Source: Xaviernesmea oryzae (GTDB lineage: Bacteria > Pseudomonadota > Alphaproteobacteria > Rhizobiales > Rhizobiaceae). Taken from it: a stretch of DNA of 64,000 nt. Position numbers and translations under genes: made by a program. Of the stretch, positions 57,479 through 64,000 are shown in pieces. Numbering within the stretch: position 1 is the first letter of the stretch; every line of letters starts with the position of its first letter. The stretch lies in assembly GCF_900177415.1 (NCBI RefSeq), contig NZ_FXAF01000002.1:124001-188000 (forward strand), read 5' to 3'. The notes below the pieces were generated by a model. That model did no database searches. It was not told where the DNA came from and saw only the letters and a list, made by a program, of their open reading frames with translations.

Positions 57479-57756
57479 AGATCATTTGGTCGCGCCGCGC
57501 GCTTCACGACCGCGACCGCATCTATTCCTACATCGAGGAGGACGATCCGTCCGCGGCCTTGGCCCTGGACGATTTTTTCGAAAACCGTTCGACGCAATTG
57601 GCAGCGCATCCCATGCTGGGCCGCGTGGGTCGGGTCGATGGGACGCGAGAGTTGGTGGTCCACCCGAACTACATCCTCATCTATGACATCGCAGACGCGT
57701 CCGTCCGCATCCTTCGCGTGCTTCACGCCGCCCGGCAATGGCCGCCGACCCGCTAA
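57475..57756 (+). CDS. RelE/ParE-family toxin
   Basis: The 93-residue protein from a GTG start has the RelE/ParE layout: MKIIWSRRALHDRDRIYSYI, a second helix DPSAALALDDFFENRSTQL and strands GTRELVVHPNYILIYDIAD and SVRILRVLHAARQWPP. RVLHAARQWP is typical of the ParE/RelE tail. It may inhibit gyrase (ParE) or cut mRNA (RelE); sequence alone does not decide. Its stop (TAA 57754-57756) overlaps the ybgC stop on the other strand. Confidence 0.87.
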   Translation: MKIIWSRRALHDRDRIYSYIEEDDPSAALALDDFFENRSTQLAAHPMLGRVGRVDGTRELVVHPNYILIYDIADASVRILRVLHAARQWPPTR

Positions 57757-58202
57757 AGCGGGTGTCCCAAAAACTTCTCCGCCACGGCCTCCGGCAGCCG
57801 GCGCGGGCGGCCGTGCTTGTTGATGACCGCGATCACCACGCGTGCCGCGATGAGCAGCGTTTCGCCGCGGCGGATCTCCTGGTTGAGCACCATCTTGGCG
57901 CCGCCCGCCTTCTCCGTCACTGTCTGGATGACGAGGATATCGTCCATGCGGGCCGGCTGCTTGAAGTCGATCTCCATGCGGTGGACGACGAAGACGAGGC
58001 CTTCCTCGTCGGTGACGAGAAGCGCGCTCTGCTCGCAGCCGAGGCAGCGCAGATAGTCGGTGCGGCCGCGCTCCAGGAAGTGCAGATAGCGGGCGTGATA
58101 GACGAGGCCTGAAAAATCCGTGTCTTCATAATAGACGCGCTGGGCAAGCCTGTGGCCGCCTTCGATCAATTCGCCCGATAACAAAAAATTGTGTTCCTGC
58201 AT
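57753..58202 (-). CDS. ybgC: Tol-Pal-associated acyl-CoA thioesterase YbgC
   Basis: The 149-residue hotdog-fold protein has RVYYEDTDFSGLVYHARYLH with the catalytic Asp, followed by FLERGRTDYLR, and RMEIDFKQPARMDDILVI. It hydrolyses short acyl-CoA or acyl-ACP thioesters. In most Proteobacteria it opens the tol-pal operon; here it is parted from tolQ by a toxin-antitoxin pair. The last eight bases before its stop are not in the displaced 49-bp copy, so the current C-terminus (KFLGHPL) may have been supplied by the inserted segment. Confidence 0.92.
   Translation of the reverse strand: MQEHNFLLSGELIEGGHRLAQRVYYEDTDFSGLVYHARYLHFLERGRTDYLRCLGCEQSALLVTDEEGLVFVVHRMEIDFKQPARMDDILVIQTVTEKAGGAKMVLNQEIRRGETLLIAARVVIAVINKHGRPRRLPEAVAEKFLGHPL
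57768..57816. repeat. 49-bp direct repeat, right copy (within ybgC)
   Basis: It is identical to 57069-57117, 699 bases away, and covers codons near the ybgC C-terminus. Confidence 0.85.
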
Positions 58203-58324
58203 GGCCTTGCCTTGGAAAATTATCGCTGCGCTCTGGATAACTGTGGAATGCTGACCCAGTTTCGAAGTTCTGTCACACATCCTCCCTATCAGGAAACGTC
58301 TCGAAAACCAGCGGAGAGTAGATC

Positions 58325-59545
58325 ATGAAGATTGCAGTCCTGGGCGGCGACGGTTTCGTCGGCTGGCCGACCTCGCTTCACCTGTCCGATGCCGGTCACG
58401 AGGTCCATATCCTCGACAATCTCTCGCGCCGCTGGATCGATACCGAGCTCGGCGTGCAGTCGCTCACCCCGATGGACAGCATCCAGGAACGCACCCGCAT
58501 CTGGCATGCCGAGACCGGCCGGCGCATCCATTTCCATCTCATCGACCTCGCCAGGGACTACGAGCTTCTGAAGGGCTGGCTCGCGAAACACCGGCCGGAC
58601 GCCGTCATCCATTTCGCCGAGCAGCGTGCTGCGCCTTACTCCATGAAGAGCGACCGGCACAAGAACTACACGGTCAACAACAACGTCAGCGCTACCCATA
58701 ACCTCCTGAACGCGCTGGTCGAGCTCGATCTCGACGCGCATCTCGTCCATCTCGGCACGATGGGCGTCTACGGCTATTCGACCGTCGGGGCGGCGATCCC
58801 GGAAGGTTACCTGCCGGTCGGCATCGAGACCGCAGACGGCCGGGCGGTCTCGCAGGAAATCCTCTACCCCGCCAATCCCGGCTCGATCTACCACATGACC
58901 AAGTGCCTGGATCAGCTCCTCTTCCAGTTCTACGCGAAGAACGACGGATTGCGCATCACCGACCTGCACCAGGGCATCGTCTGGGGCACCCATACGGAAC
59001 AAACGCGCCGCCACATGCAACTGATCAATAGATTCGATTATGACGGGGATTACGGGACCGTCTTGAATCGGTTTCTCATCCAGGCGGCGATCGGTTATCC
59101 GCTGACCGTGCACGGCACCGGCGGCCAGACGCGCGCCTTCATCCATATCCAGGATTCGGTCCGCTGCATCGAGATCGCGCTGAAGAACCCGCCCGAGCGC
59201 GGCAGCCGCGTCGAGATATTCAACCAGATGACCGAGACGCACCGGGTGCGCGACCTCGCCGAGATGATCGCGAGGATGACCGGCTCGAAGATCGCCTGGC
59301 TGCCGAACCCAAGGAAGGAAGCGCCGGAAAACGAGCTGATCGTGAAGAACGAGAAGTTCCTGGGCCTCGGCCTCGAACCGACCACGCTCGGCGAAGGCCT
59401 GCTCGGCGAGATCGTCGACGTTGCGAAGAAATACGCCTATCGCGTTGACAGGACTCGTGTTCCGGCCGTTTCGGCCTGGACGAGGGACATCGCCGCGAAG
59501 GTGGAGCACGACCCGGAAGGCAAGCGGCTGAAATCGGTCTCGTGA
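58325..59545 (+). CDS. sqdB: UDP-sulfoquinovose synthase
   Basis: The 406-residue SDR protein starts MKIAVLGGDGFVGWPTSLHL with the NAD motif GGDGFVG. HFAEQRAAPYSMKSDRHKNY, LGTMGVYGYSTVG, and the catalytic Tyr-x-x-x-Lys in IYHMTKCLDQ follow, as in plant SQD1 and bacterial SqdB. It makes UDP-sulfoquinovose from UDP-glucose and sulfite. GGAG precedes the ATG. It heads the sqd operon and is divergent from ybgC; a full family A element separates it from sqdD. Confidence 0.95.
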   Translation: MKIAVLGGDGFVGWPTSLHLSDAGHEVHILDNLSRRWIDTELGVQSLTPMDSIQERTRIWHAETGRRIHFHLIDLARDYELLKGWLAKHRPDAVIHFAEQRAAPYSMKSDRHKNYTVNNNVSATHNLLNALVELDLDAHLVHLGTMGVYGYSTVGAAIPEGYLPVGIETADGRAVSQEILYPANPGSIYHMTKCLDQLLFQFYAKNDGLRITDLHQGIVWGTHTEQTRRHMQLINRFDYDGDYGTVLNRFLIQAAIGYPLTVHGTGGQTRAFIHIQDSVRCIEIALKNPPERGSRVEIFNQMTETHRVRDLAEMIARMTGSKIAWLPNPRKEAPENELIVKNEKFLGLGLEPTTLGEGLLGEIVDVAKKYAYRVDRTRVPAVSAWTRDIAAKVEHDPEGKRLKSVS

Positions 59546-59587
59546 GGAAACACAAGACTTGAGCGCCATTGCATGGTTGTGTCGGAC

Positions 59588-59750
59588 GCGCCCCCTCATC
59601 CGCCTGCCGGCACCTTCTCCCCGAGGGGAGAAGAGACTCGCGGATCCGCCTCACTCCACTTGCCCCTGTCTCTGGTTGAGGGAAATGTGTGCAGCATGCT
59701 TCTTCTCCCCACCGGGGAGAAGGTGCCGGCAGGCGGATGAGGGGGCGCGC
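59588..59750. repeat. Family A palindromic element, full length with perfect inverted ends
   Basis: The outer ~35 bases on each side (GCGCCCCCTCATCCGCCTGC, CGGCACCTTCTCCCC and complement) are perfect inverted repeats. Each carries a CTTCTCCCC/GGGGAGAAG hairpin. It lies between sqdB and sqdD and would be transcribed with them. Confidence 0.88.
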
Positions 59751-59785
59751 CGAACAATGACTTTTGCCTTGTGGACTCCCCTCCT

Positions 59786-60607
59786 ATGACACCCGCTCGC
59801 AACGCTTTCGTCACCCTCGTGACCAACCCCGACTACGCGATGGGCGCGACCGCCCTCGCTCGCTCGATCCGGCGGACGGAGACGGTGGCGGACATTGTGG
59901 TTCTGCATACGGGTGGGGTTTCCAAAGACGACCTTGCATCACTCGTAACGCTCGATTGCCGCTTGGTCGAGGTCGATCACCTGCCGCTGTCCGACGCGTT
60001 CAACGAGCGGCATGCGCGGAAAAACCTGCATGGCGCAGCGCCCTTCACCAAGGGCCGCAAGCCGGACTTCCACACGCCGCTCGACAATTTCTGCAAGCTC
60101 CGGCTCTGGCAGCTCACGGAATACGGCAAGGCCGTCTTCATCGATGCCGATGCGCTGGTGCTGAAGAACATCGACAAATTGTTCGGCTATCCGGAATTCT
60201 CCGCCGCTCCGAACGTCTATGAAAGCCTCGCCGATTTCCACCGGCTGAACTCGGGCGTGTTCGTCGCCAAGCCGTCCGCGCAGACCTTCGCACGAATGCT
60301 GGCGGCGCTCGACCGGCCGGGCGCCTTCTGGCGGCGCACCGACCAGACCTTTCTCGAACACTTCTTTCCGGACTGGCACGGCCTGCCGGTCTTCATGAAC
60401 ATGCTGCAATATGTGTGGTTCAATATGCCGGCGCTCTGGGATTGGAGAAGCATCGCCGTGCTGCACTACCAGTATGAGAAGCCCTGGGAGAGGGACCATC
60501 CGAAGGCGGACCGGCTGCGGCCGCTGATCGACCTCTGGCACGCCTTCCATGAGGGCCGGGATATTCCCGACCCCGCCTCGCTGCCGAACCCGGGAGAGCC
60601 CGCATGA
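59786..60607 (+). CDS. sqdD: Glycosyltransferase family 8 protein of the sulfolipid operon
   Basis: The 273-residue glycogenin-like protein has FVTLVTNPDYAMGATALARS at the N-terminus, the metal-binding DxD in VFIDADALVLKNIDKLF, and SGVFVAKPSAQTF. By position and family it corresponds to SqdD of Rhodobacter, which transfers sulfoquinovose to diacylglycerol. The ATG at 59786 lacks a strong ribosome-binding site; a GTG at 59771 is possible. The stop overlaps the sqdC start (ATGA). Confidence 0.85.
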   Translation: MTPARNAFVTLVTNPDYAMGATALARSIRRTETVADIVVLHTGGVSKDDLASLVTLDCRLVEVDHLPLSDAFNERHARKNLHGAAPFTKGRKPDFHTPLDNFCKLRLWQLTEYGKAVFIDADALVLKNIDKLFGYPEFSAAPNVYESLADFHRLNSGVFVAKPSAQTFARMLAALDRPGAFWRRTDQTFLEHFFPDWHGLPVFMNMLQYVWFNMPALWDWRSIAVLHYQYEKPWERDHPKADRLRPLIDLWHAFHEGRDIPDPASLPNPGEPA

Positions 60608-61491
60608 ACGTGCTGGTCTCCGGCGGGACGGGACTGGTCGGCCGCTATATTGTCGAGGGCCTGCTGAGTGCCGGATACCAGGTCATCGTCGGCGGGCGGA
60701 CGCCGCCTGCCCCGCACCTCTTTCCAAAGCCGGTCCGGTTCGTGCCGCTCTCGCTCGATCCCGATCTCGACCAGATCGAAGCCTTCGACGACGCCTATTT
60801 CTTCGTGCACGCCGCGTTCGACCACCTGCCCGGAAGATATCGCGGGGGAGAGGGCGACGATCCCGCCCGCTTCCGCCGGCTGAACCTCGACGGCACGGTG
60901 AAACTTTTCGAGACGGCGAAAAAGGCAGGCACGCGGCGCGCGGTCTTCCTTTCCAGCCGCGCGGTCTATGACGGGATGCCGGGCGGAACCCGGCTGACGG
61001 AAGACCTCGTCCTCAGGCCGGAAAGCCTCTACGGAGAAATCAAGCTCGACGGGGAGCGGGCGCTGGCCGCCCTTTCCGGTCCGGGCTTCGGCACCGCGAG
61101 CCTCAGGCTGACGGGCGTCTACGGCCATCTCCGCCCCAACAAATGGGACGCGCTCTTCGGCGATTGTCTTGCCGGCAGGCCGGTGCCGCCGCGAGCCGGC
61201 ACGGAAGTGCACGGCAGCGACGTCGCCAGCGCCGTCCGCCTGATGCTGGAAACCGAAATGGGTAGGATCGACGGCCAGGTCTTCAACGTCTCCGACCTCC
61301 TGACCGACACGCGGGAAATCCTGGGCTTTCTGCCGGCCTGCCCGCACGAACTGCCGCCGCCGGCCGACCGCGGCGCGGTCAACGTCATGGCGACGGAGAA
61401 GCTGGAAGCGCTCGGCTGGAGACCGGGCGGCGTCGCGCTGCTACGGCAGACGGTCAGGGATTGGGCGGAATTTCCTCCCGCGACCGCTTGA
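60604..61491 (+). CDS. sqdC: NAD-dependent epimerase/dehydratase family protein of the sulfolipid operon
   Basis: The 295-residue SDR begins MNVLVSGGTGLVGRYIVEGL (motif SGGTGLVG), with VFLSSRAVYDGMPGG and the catalytic Tyr in SLYGEIKLDGER. By operon order (sqdB-sqdD-sqdC) it corresponds to Rhodobacter SqdC, whose exact step in sulfoquinovosyl diacylglycerol synthesis is unsettled. It is coupled to sqdD by a 4-base overlap. The last 38 bases overlap the 3' end of the convergent gene at 61454. Confidence 0.82.
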   Translation: MNVLVSGGTGLVGRYIVEGLLSAGYQVIVGGRTPPAPHLFPKPVRFVPLSLDPDLDQIEAFDDAYFFVHAAFDHLPGRYRGGEGDDPARFRRLNLDGTVKLFETAKKAGTRRAVFLSSRAVYDGMPGGTRLTEDLVLRPESLYGEIKLDGERALAALSGPGFGTASLRLTGVYGHLRPNKWDALFGDCLAGRPVPPRAGTEVHGSDVASAVRLMLETEMGRIDGQVFNVSDLLTDTREILGFLPACPHELPPPADRGAVNVMATEKLEALGWRPGGVALLRQTVRDWAEFPPATA

Positions 61492-61855
61492 AGCGCCGCA
61501 TCCTCGCGTCCTGCTTGGCCTTTTCGATCGCCTTCTTGTGCTCCTCGGCCCATTTCCGGCCCGGATCGCCGCCCCAGAGCAGCCACGCGATATAGCCCGT
61601 CGACGGATTTTCCTCGTCGCCGAAATTTTCGGCCCGCTTGTCCGCCTTGTGGCGATGGAAATAGCTCACCATCTTCCGGACCGTCTTGTCGGACAGCGGC
61701 TTGCGGTTCTTGAGGTCGCGGGCCCGCGCGATGCCGGCCGTCGTCCCGCCGCGGCGGAATTGCGCCCGAAGCTTCAAACCCTTTTCAGCCTCCGCCGCCA
61801 CCTCGGCGGGCGGAATTCGCTCCGGATGCTCCCGGACCTTGTCGCCGTATTGCAT
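61454..61855 (-). CDS. Small basic protein with a phage-associated motif
   Basis: The 133-residue lysine/arginine-rich protein contains RGGTTAGIARARDLKNRKPL, DKTVRKMVSYFHRHKADK and STGYIAWLLWGGDPGRKWAE. This block occurs in proteins linked to phage capsid genes and in stand-alone chromosomal proteins; its function is not known to me. No other phage gene is nearby. The C-terminal end overlaps sqdC on the other strand, which is unusual at this length and suggests the last residues are weakly constrained. Confidence 0.7.
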   Translation of the reverse strand: MQYGDKVREHPERIPPAEVAAEAEKGLKLRAQFRRGGTTAGIARARDLKNRKPLSDKTVRKMVSYFHRHKADKRAENFGDEENPSTGYIAWLLWGGDPGRKWAEEHKKAIEKAKQDARMRRFKRSREEIPPNP

Positions 61856-61936
61856 GGATGCCTCCTTCGGCGGGAAAACCGAAAGAAGCCCCGCGAGGTT
61901 CCGAAGGGGTCAGGATTTCAGCTGGATATCCCCGGC

Positions 61937-62977
61937 TTATTCGTCGTCGAAAGTCATCCGGAACTGCGCCGCTTCGAGGTCCTTCGGCGGCTGCATTCCG
62001 AGATGTTTCCAGGCGTTGGCCGTCAGGACGCGGCCGCGGGGCGTGCGCTGGATGAAACCCTGCTGGATCATGTAGGGCTCGATGATGTCCTCGATCGCGT
62101 CGCGGGGTTCGGAGAGGCCCGCGGCGATCGTCTCGATGCCGACCGGCCCGCCGCCGAAATTCACCGCGATCATGTTGAGATAGCGCTTGTCGAGCTGGTC
62201 GAGTCCCATGTTGTCGACGAGGAGACGGGTGAGCGCCTCGTCGGCGATCTCCTTCGTCACCGCCTCGGCCTTCGCCACTTCCGCGAAATCGCGCACCCGC
62301 CGCAAAAGGCGGCCGGCGATGCGCGGCGTGCCGCGCGACCGCCTGGCGATCTCCCTTGCCCCCTCGTCGGTCATGCCGAGCCCCATCAGCCGCGCACCGC
62401 GCCGGACGATCAGATCGAGCTCCTCGACCGTATAGAAGGAAAGCCGGACCGGAATGCCGAAACGGTCGCGCAGCGGCGTCGTCAGCAGGCCGAGACGGGT
62501 GGTGGCGGCGACCAGCGTGAATTTCGACAGGTCGATCTTCACCGAGCGCGCCGCAGGCCCCTCCCCGATGATGAGGTCGAGCTGGAAATCCTCCATGGCG
62601 GGATAGAGGATTTCCTCGACCGCCGGATTGAGCCGATGGATTTCGTCGATGAAGAGCACGTCGCGCTCTTCGAGATTGGTGAGCAGCGCCGCAAGATCGC
62701 CGGCCTTGGCGATGACCGGACCGGAGGTGGAGCGGAAATTGACGCCGAGTTCCTTCGCCATGATCTGCGCCAGCGTCGTCTTGCCGAGGCCGGGCGGGCC
62801 GACGAACAGCACGTGATCGAGCGCCTCGCCGCGGTTCTTCGCCGCCTCGATGAAGACCTTGAGATTGGCGCGCGCCTCCGCCTGGCCGGTGAACTCGTCC
62901 AGCGACTGCGGGCGCAGCGTCACGTCCAGGTCCTCGCCCCGCTTTTCCGGTGATATCAGTCGGGCGGCTTCACTCAT
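61937..62977 (-). CDS. ruvB: Holliday junction DNA helicase RuvB
   Basis: The 346-residue AAA+ ATPase has Walker [12 protein letters not shown] (60-67), Walker [12 protein letters not shown], sensor [10 protein letters not shown] and the winged-helix C-terminus [11 protein letters not shown]. With RuvA it drives branch migration. The ATG at 62977 shares four bases (ATGA) with the stop of a PIN toxin gene, so its translation should now be coupled to that of the toxin. Confidence 0.96.
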   Translation of the reverse strand: MSEAARLISPEKRGEDLDVTLRPQSLDEFTGQAEARANLKVFIEAAKNRGEALDHVLFVGPPGLGKTTLAQIMAKELGVNFRSTSGPVIAKAGDLAALLTNLEERDVLFIDEIHRLNPAVEEILYPAMEDFQLDLIIGEGPAARSVKIDLSKFTLVAATTRLGLLTTPLRDRFGIPVRLSFYTVEELDLIVRRGARLMGLGMTDEGAREIARRSRGTPRIAGRLLRRVRDFAEVAKAEAVTKEIADEALTRLLVDNMGLDQLDKRYLNMIAVNFGGGPVGIETIAAGLSEPRDAIEDIIEPYMIQQGFIQRTPRGRVLTANAWKHLGMQPPKDLEAAQFRMTFDDE

Positions 62978-63378
62978 GCAAGAAGTTCCATTCCGGGTAG
63001 GCGGCTCGCAGCCTTTTTGTCGAAGGTCTTGATGGACTTGCAACCCTCCTCAAGCGAGCGGGCCGCTATGAGGGCATCTGCGAAATCCACGTTCGTGTTT
63101 TCAACCTGCCAAAGCGCGGCAACAACAAGCGCATGACTTTCTATGACAAGCCCTCGCGTCCGCAGCAACTTCCCTATGGCAAGTACGACCTCCTTTTTCT
63201 TGAAGCCGTACTGCGAACGGAGAGCCCAATCGAGTTCGAGCAGGCTGATGAGGGTTACAAACGCAGAATATTCGCGTCCCAGCCCTTTTCCGAACTCCGC
63301 GGCTGCGGCCACCTGCTGCGGGTTATCTCCAACCAATGTCCGCAAGATAACGTTGGTATCCAGCCCCAACATCATCAT
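62974..63378 (-). CDS. vapC: PIN-domain toxin (VapC-like ribonuclease)
   Basis: The 134-residue protein starts [20 protein letters not shown], with the first catalytic Asp of the PIN domain in LDTN. The Glu in [10 protein letters not shown] and the acidic pair in [15 protein letters not shown] complete the metal site, and IKTFDKKAA is the last strand motif. It should cleave RNA, often initiator tRNA or rRNA in this family. It overlaps vapB upstream and ruvB downstream by four bases each. Confidence 0.9.
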   Translation of the reverse strand: MMMLGLDTNVILRTLVGDNPQQVAAAAEFGKGLGREYSAFVTLISLLELDWALRSQYGFKKKEVVLAIGKLLRTRGLVIESHALVVAALWQVENTNVDFADALIAARSLEEGCKSIKTFDKKAASRLPGMELLA

Positions 63379-63659
63379 TCTGCGGCATCCGCTTGCTCAT
63401 CGTCCCCGGTATCGAGGACGTTGGCTCCCGCTGCGGCTACGATAGCGGCGTCGATTTCCTCCAGTGACGCCGGCCCGTTCGGCGGTTTCCCGAGAAGGCC
63501 GGCCAGATCGCCGAAATCGATATTCTTCGGCGTGATGACCAGTTCGTCATTCACGATGGAATAAACAACCTCGTCCCCCGGGTGCAAATTGAGAGCTTCT
63601 CGCAGGTCTTTCGGAATAGTCAGCTGCCCCTTGGCAGAAAGCGTCAGCGTCCAACTCAT
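63375..63659 (-). CDS. vapB: AbrB/SpoVT-family antitoxin (VapB-like)
   Basis: The 94-residue protein begins MSWTLTLSAKGQLTIPKDLR, then EALNLHPGDEVVYSIVNDEL, the swapped-hairpin DNA-binding fold of AbrB-type antitoxins. The C-terminal part (PASLEEIDAAIVAAAGANVL) would bind VapC. GGAG stands nine bases before the ATG; a TTG six codons upstream is less likely. It is co-translated with vapC through ATGA at 63375-63378. Confidence 0.9.
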   Translation of the reverse strand: MSWTLTLSAKGQLTIPKDLREALNLHPGDEVVYSIVNDELVITPKNIDFGDLAGLLGKPPNGPASLEEIDAAIVAAAGANVLDTGDDEQADAAE

Positions 63660-63678
63660 TACAGAATTCTCCGACAAA

Positions 63679-63695
63679 TTTCCGATTGGCGGAAA
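63679..63695. promoter_or_regulatory. Inverted repeat upstream of vapB
   Basis: TTTCCG and CGGAAA are perfect 6-bp arms around a 5-base centre, 20 bases before the vapB ATG, in an A/T-rich stretch (to 63720) that contrasts with the surrounding sequence. It probably is the autoregulatory operator of the toxin-antitoxin pair. Confidence 0.5.
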
Positions 63696-63732
63696 ATATA
63701 CGACAATTCCGACAATACGGCAAATCGCCCAC

Positions 63733-64000
63733 TCACCGCGCCAGCTCCTTCAGCCCCAGCCGGATGAGCTTGGCGCTGTCGGCGCCTTCGCCGCCGTTCT
63801 TGAGGGCCGCGGCGACCGCATTGGCCGCCTGATCGCGCGAATAGCCGAGATTGGTGAGCGCCGAGACGGCATCCGACACCGGTGCGGAGGCGACGCCCTC
63901 GCCGATCTCCTGCTTGAGGCCGATATTGGTCGAGGCCTCGCCGGCAAAGGCCGGCGCCTTGTTCTTGAGTTCGGTGACGATGCGCATCGCCACTTTCGGC
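63733..64000 (-). CDS. ruvA: Holliday junction binding protein RuvA, C-terminal part (5' end outside window)
   Basis: About 88 codons are visible before the TGA. They cover the end of the second helix-hairpin-helix region ([16 protein letters not shown]), a linker and the C-terminal RuvB-binding domain ([20 protein letters not shown] to [12 protein letters not shown]). RuvA holds the Holliday junction and loads RuvB. In most genomes ruvB follows directly; here 755 bases with vapBC intervene. Confidence 0.92.
   Translation of the reverse strand, partial: PKVAMRIVTELKNKAPAFAGEASTNIGLKQEIGEGVASAPVSDAVSALTNLGYSRDQAANAVAAALKNGGEGADSAKLIRLGLKELAR

Overview
The window is a high-G+C alphaproteobacterial chromosome segment, almost certainly from the Rhizobiaceae (Rhizobium/Agrobacterium/Ensifer/Shinella group). 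Evidence is the tolQRAB-pal-cpoB-tilS-ftsH-glmM order, an sqdB-sqdD-sqdC sulfolipid operon, hmuTUV haem uptake next to an IsdG-type haem oxygenase and hutX, a probable serC leader RNA, CtrA-like TTAA-N7-TTAAC sites, and many rhizobial palindromic intergenic elements. The genus cannot be fixed from the sequence alone.

Layout: 1-9.2 kb holds assorted metabolic genes (flavin oxidoreductases, GNAT, RidA, PhyH dioxygenase, aldehyde dehydrogenase, an mhqO/mhqD-like pair) and a RelE/XRE toxin-antitoxin pair abutting a truncated ung. 9.2-13 kb is haem acquisition and degradation. 13-16 kb has small proteins and a nucleotidyltransferase/metallophosphoesterase pair. 16-23.3 kb is a branched-chain 2-oxoacid dehydrogenase operon (acyl-CoA dehydrogenase, bkdA1, bkdA2, bkdB, lpdV) whose 3' end is copied into a tandem array. 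23.5-27.9 kb is treZ-treY (trehalose from glycogen). 28-33.8 kb has a type II NADH dehydrogenase, an SDR, small proteins and an amidase. 33.8-36.7 kb is a compositionally foreign 2.9-kb segment bounded by a 14-bp copy of the tRNA-Met 3' end and carrying one gene, a GMC oxidoreductase fused to a Gfo/Idh-like domain. 36.7-45.7 kb has mnmA, a Tim44-like protein, serA/serC and an outer-membrane protein. 45.9-58.2 kb is the cell-envelope core (glmM, ftsH, tilS, cpoB, pal, tolBARQ, ybgC). 58.3-61.5 kb is sulfoquinovosyl lipid synthesis. 61.9-64 kb is ruvB and the 3' end of ruvA.

The recurrent theme is insertion. Three separate toxin-antitoxin pairs sit at housekeeping junctions: one at the broken end of ung, one between ybgC and tolQ flanked by a 49-bp copy of the ybgC 3' end, and one between ruvA and ruvB where the toxin stop overlaps the ruvB start. 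At least four families of palindromic repeats fill the intergenic space. One copy pair has entered the tilS reading frame without breaking it, and another has been amplified together with the 3' end of lpdV. The main candidates for new biology are the tRNA-flanked fusion oxidoreductase, the toxin-antitoxin cassettes at conserved gene ends, and the in-frame palindromic insertion in TilS.
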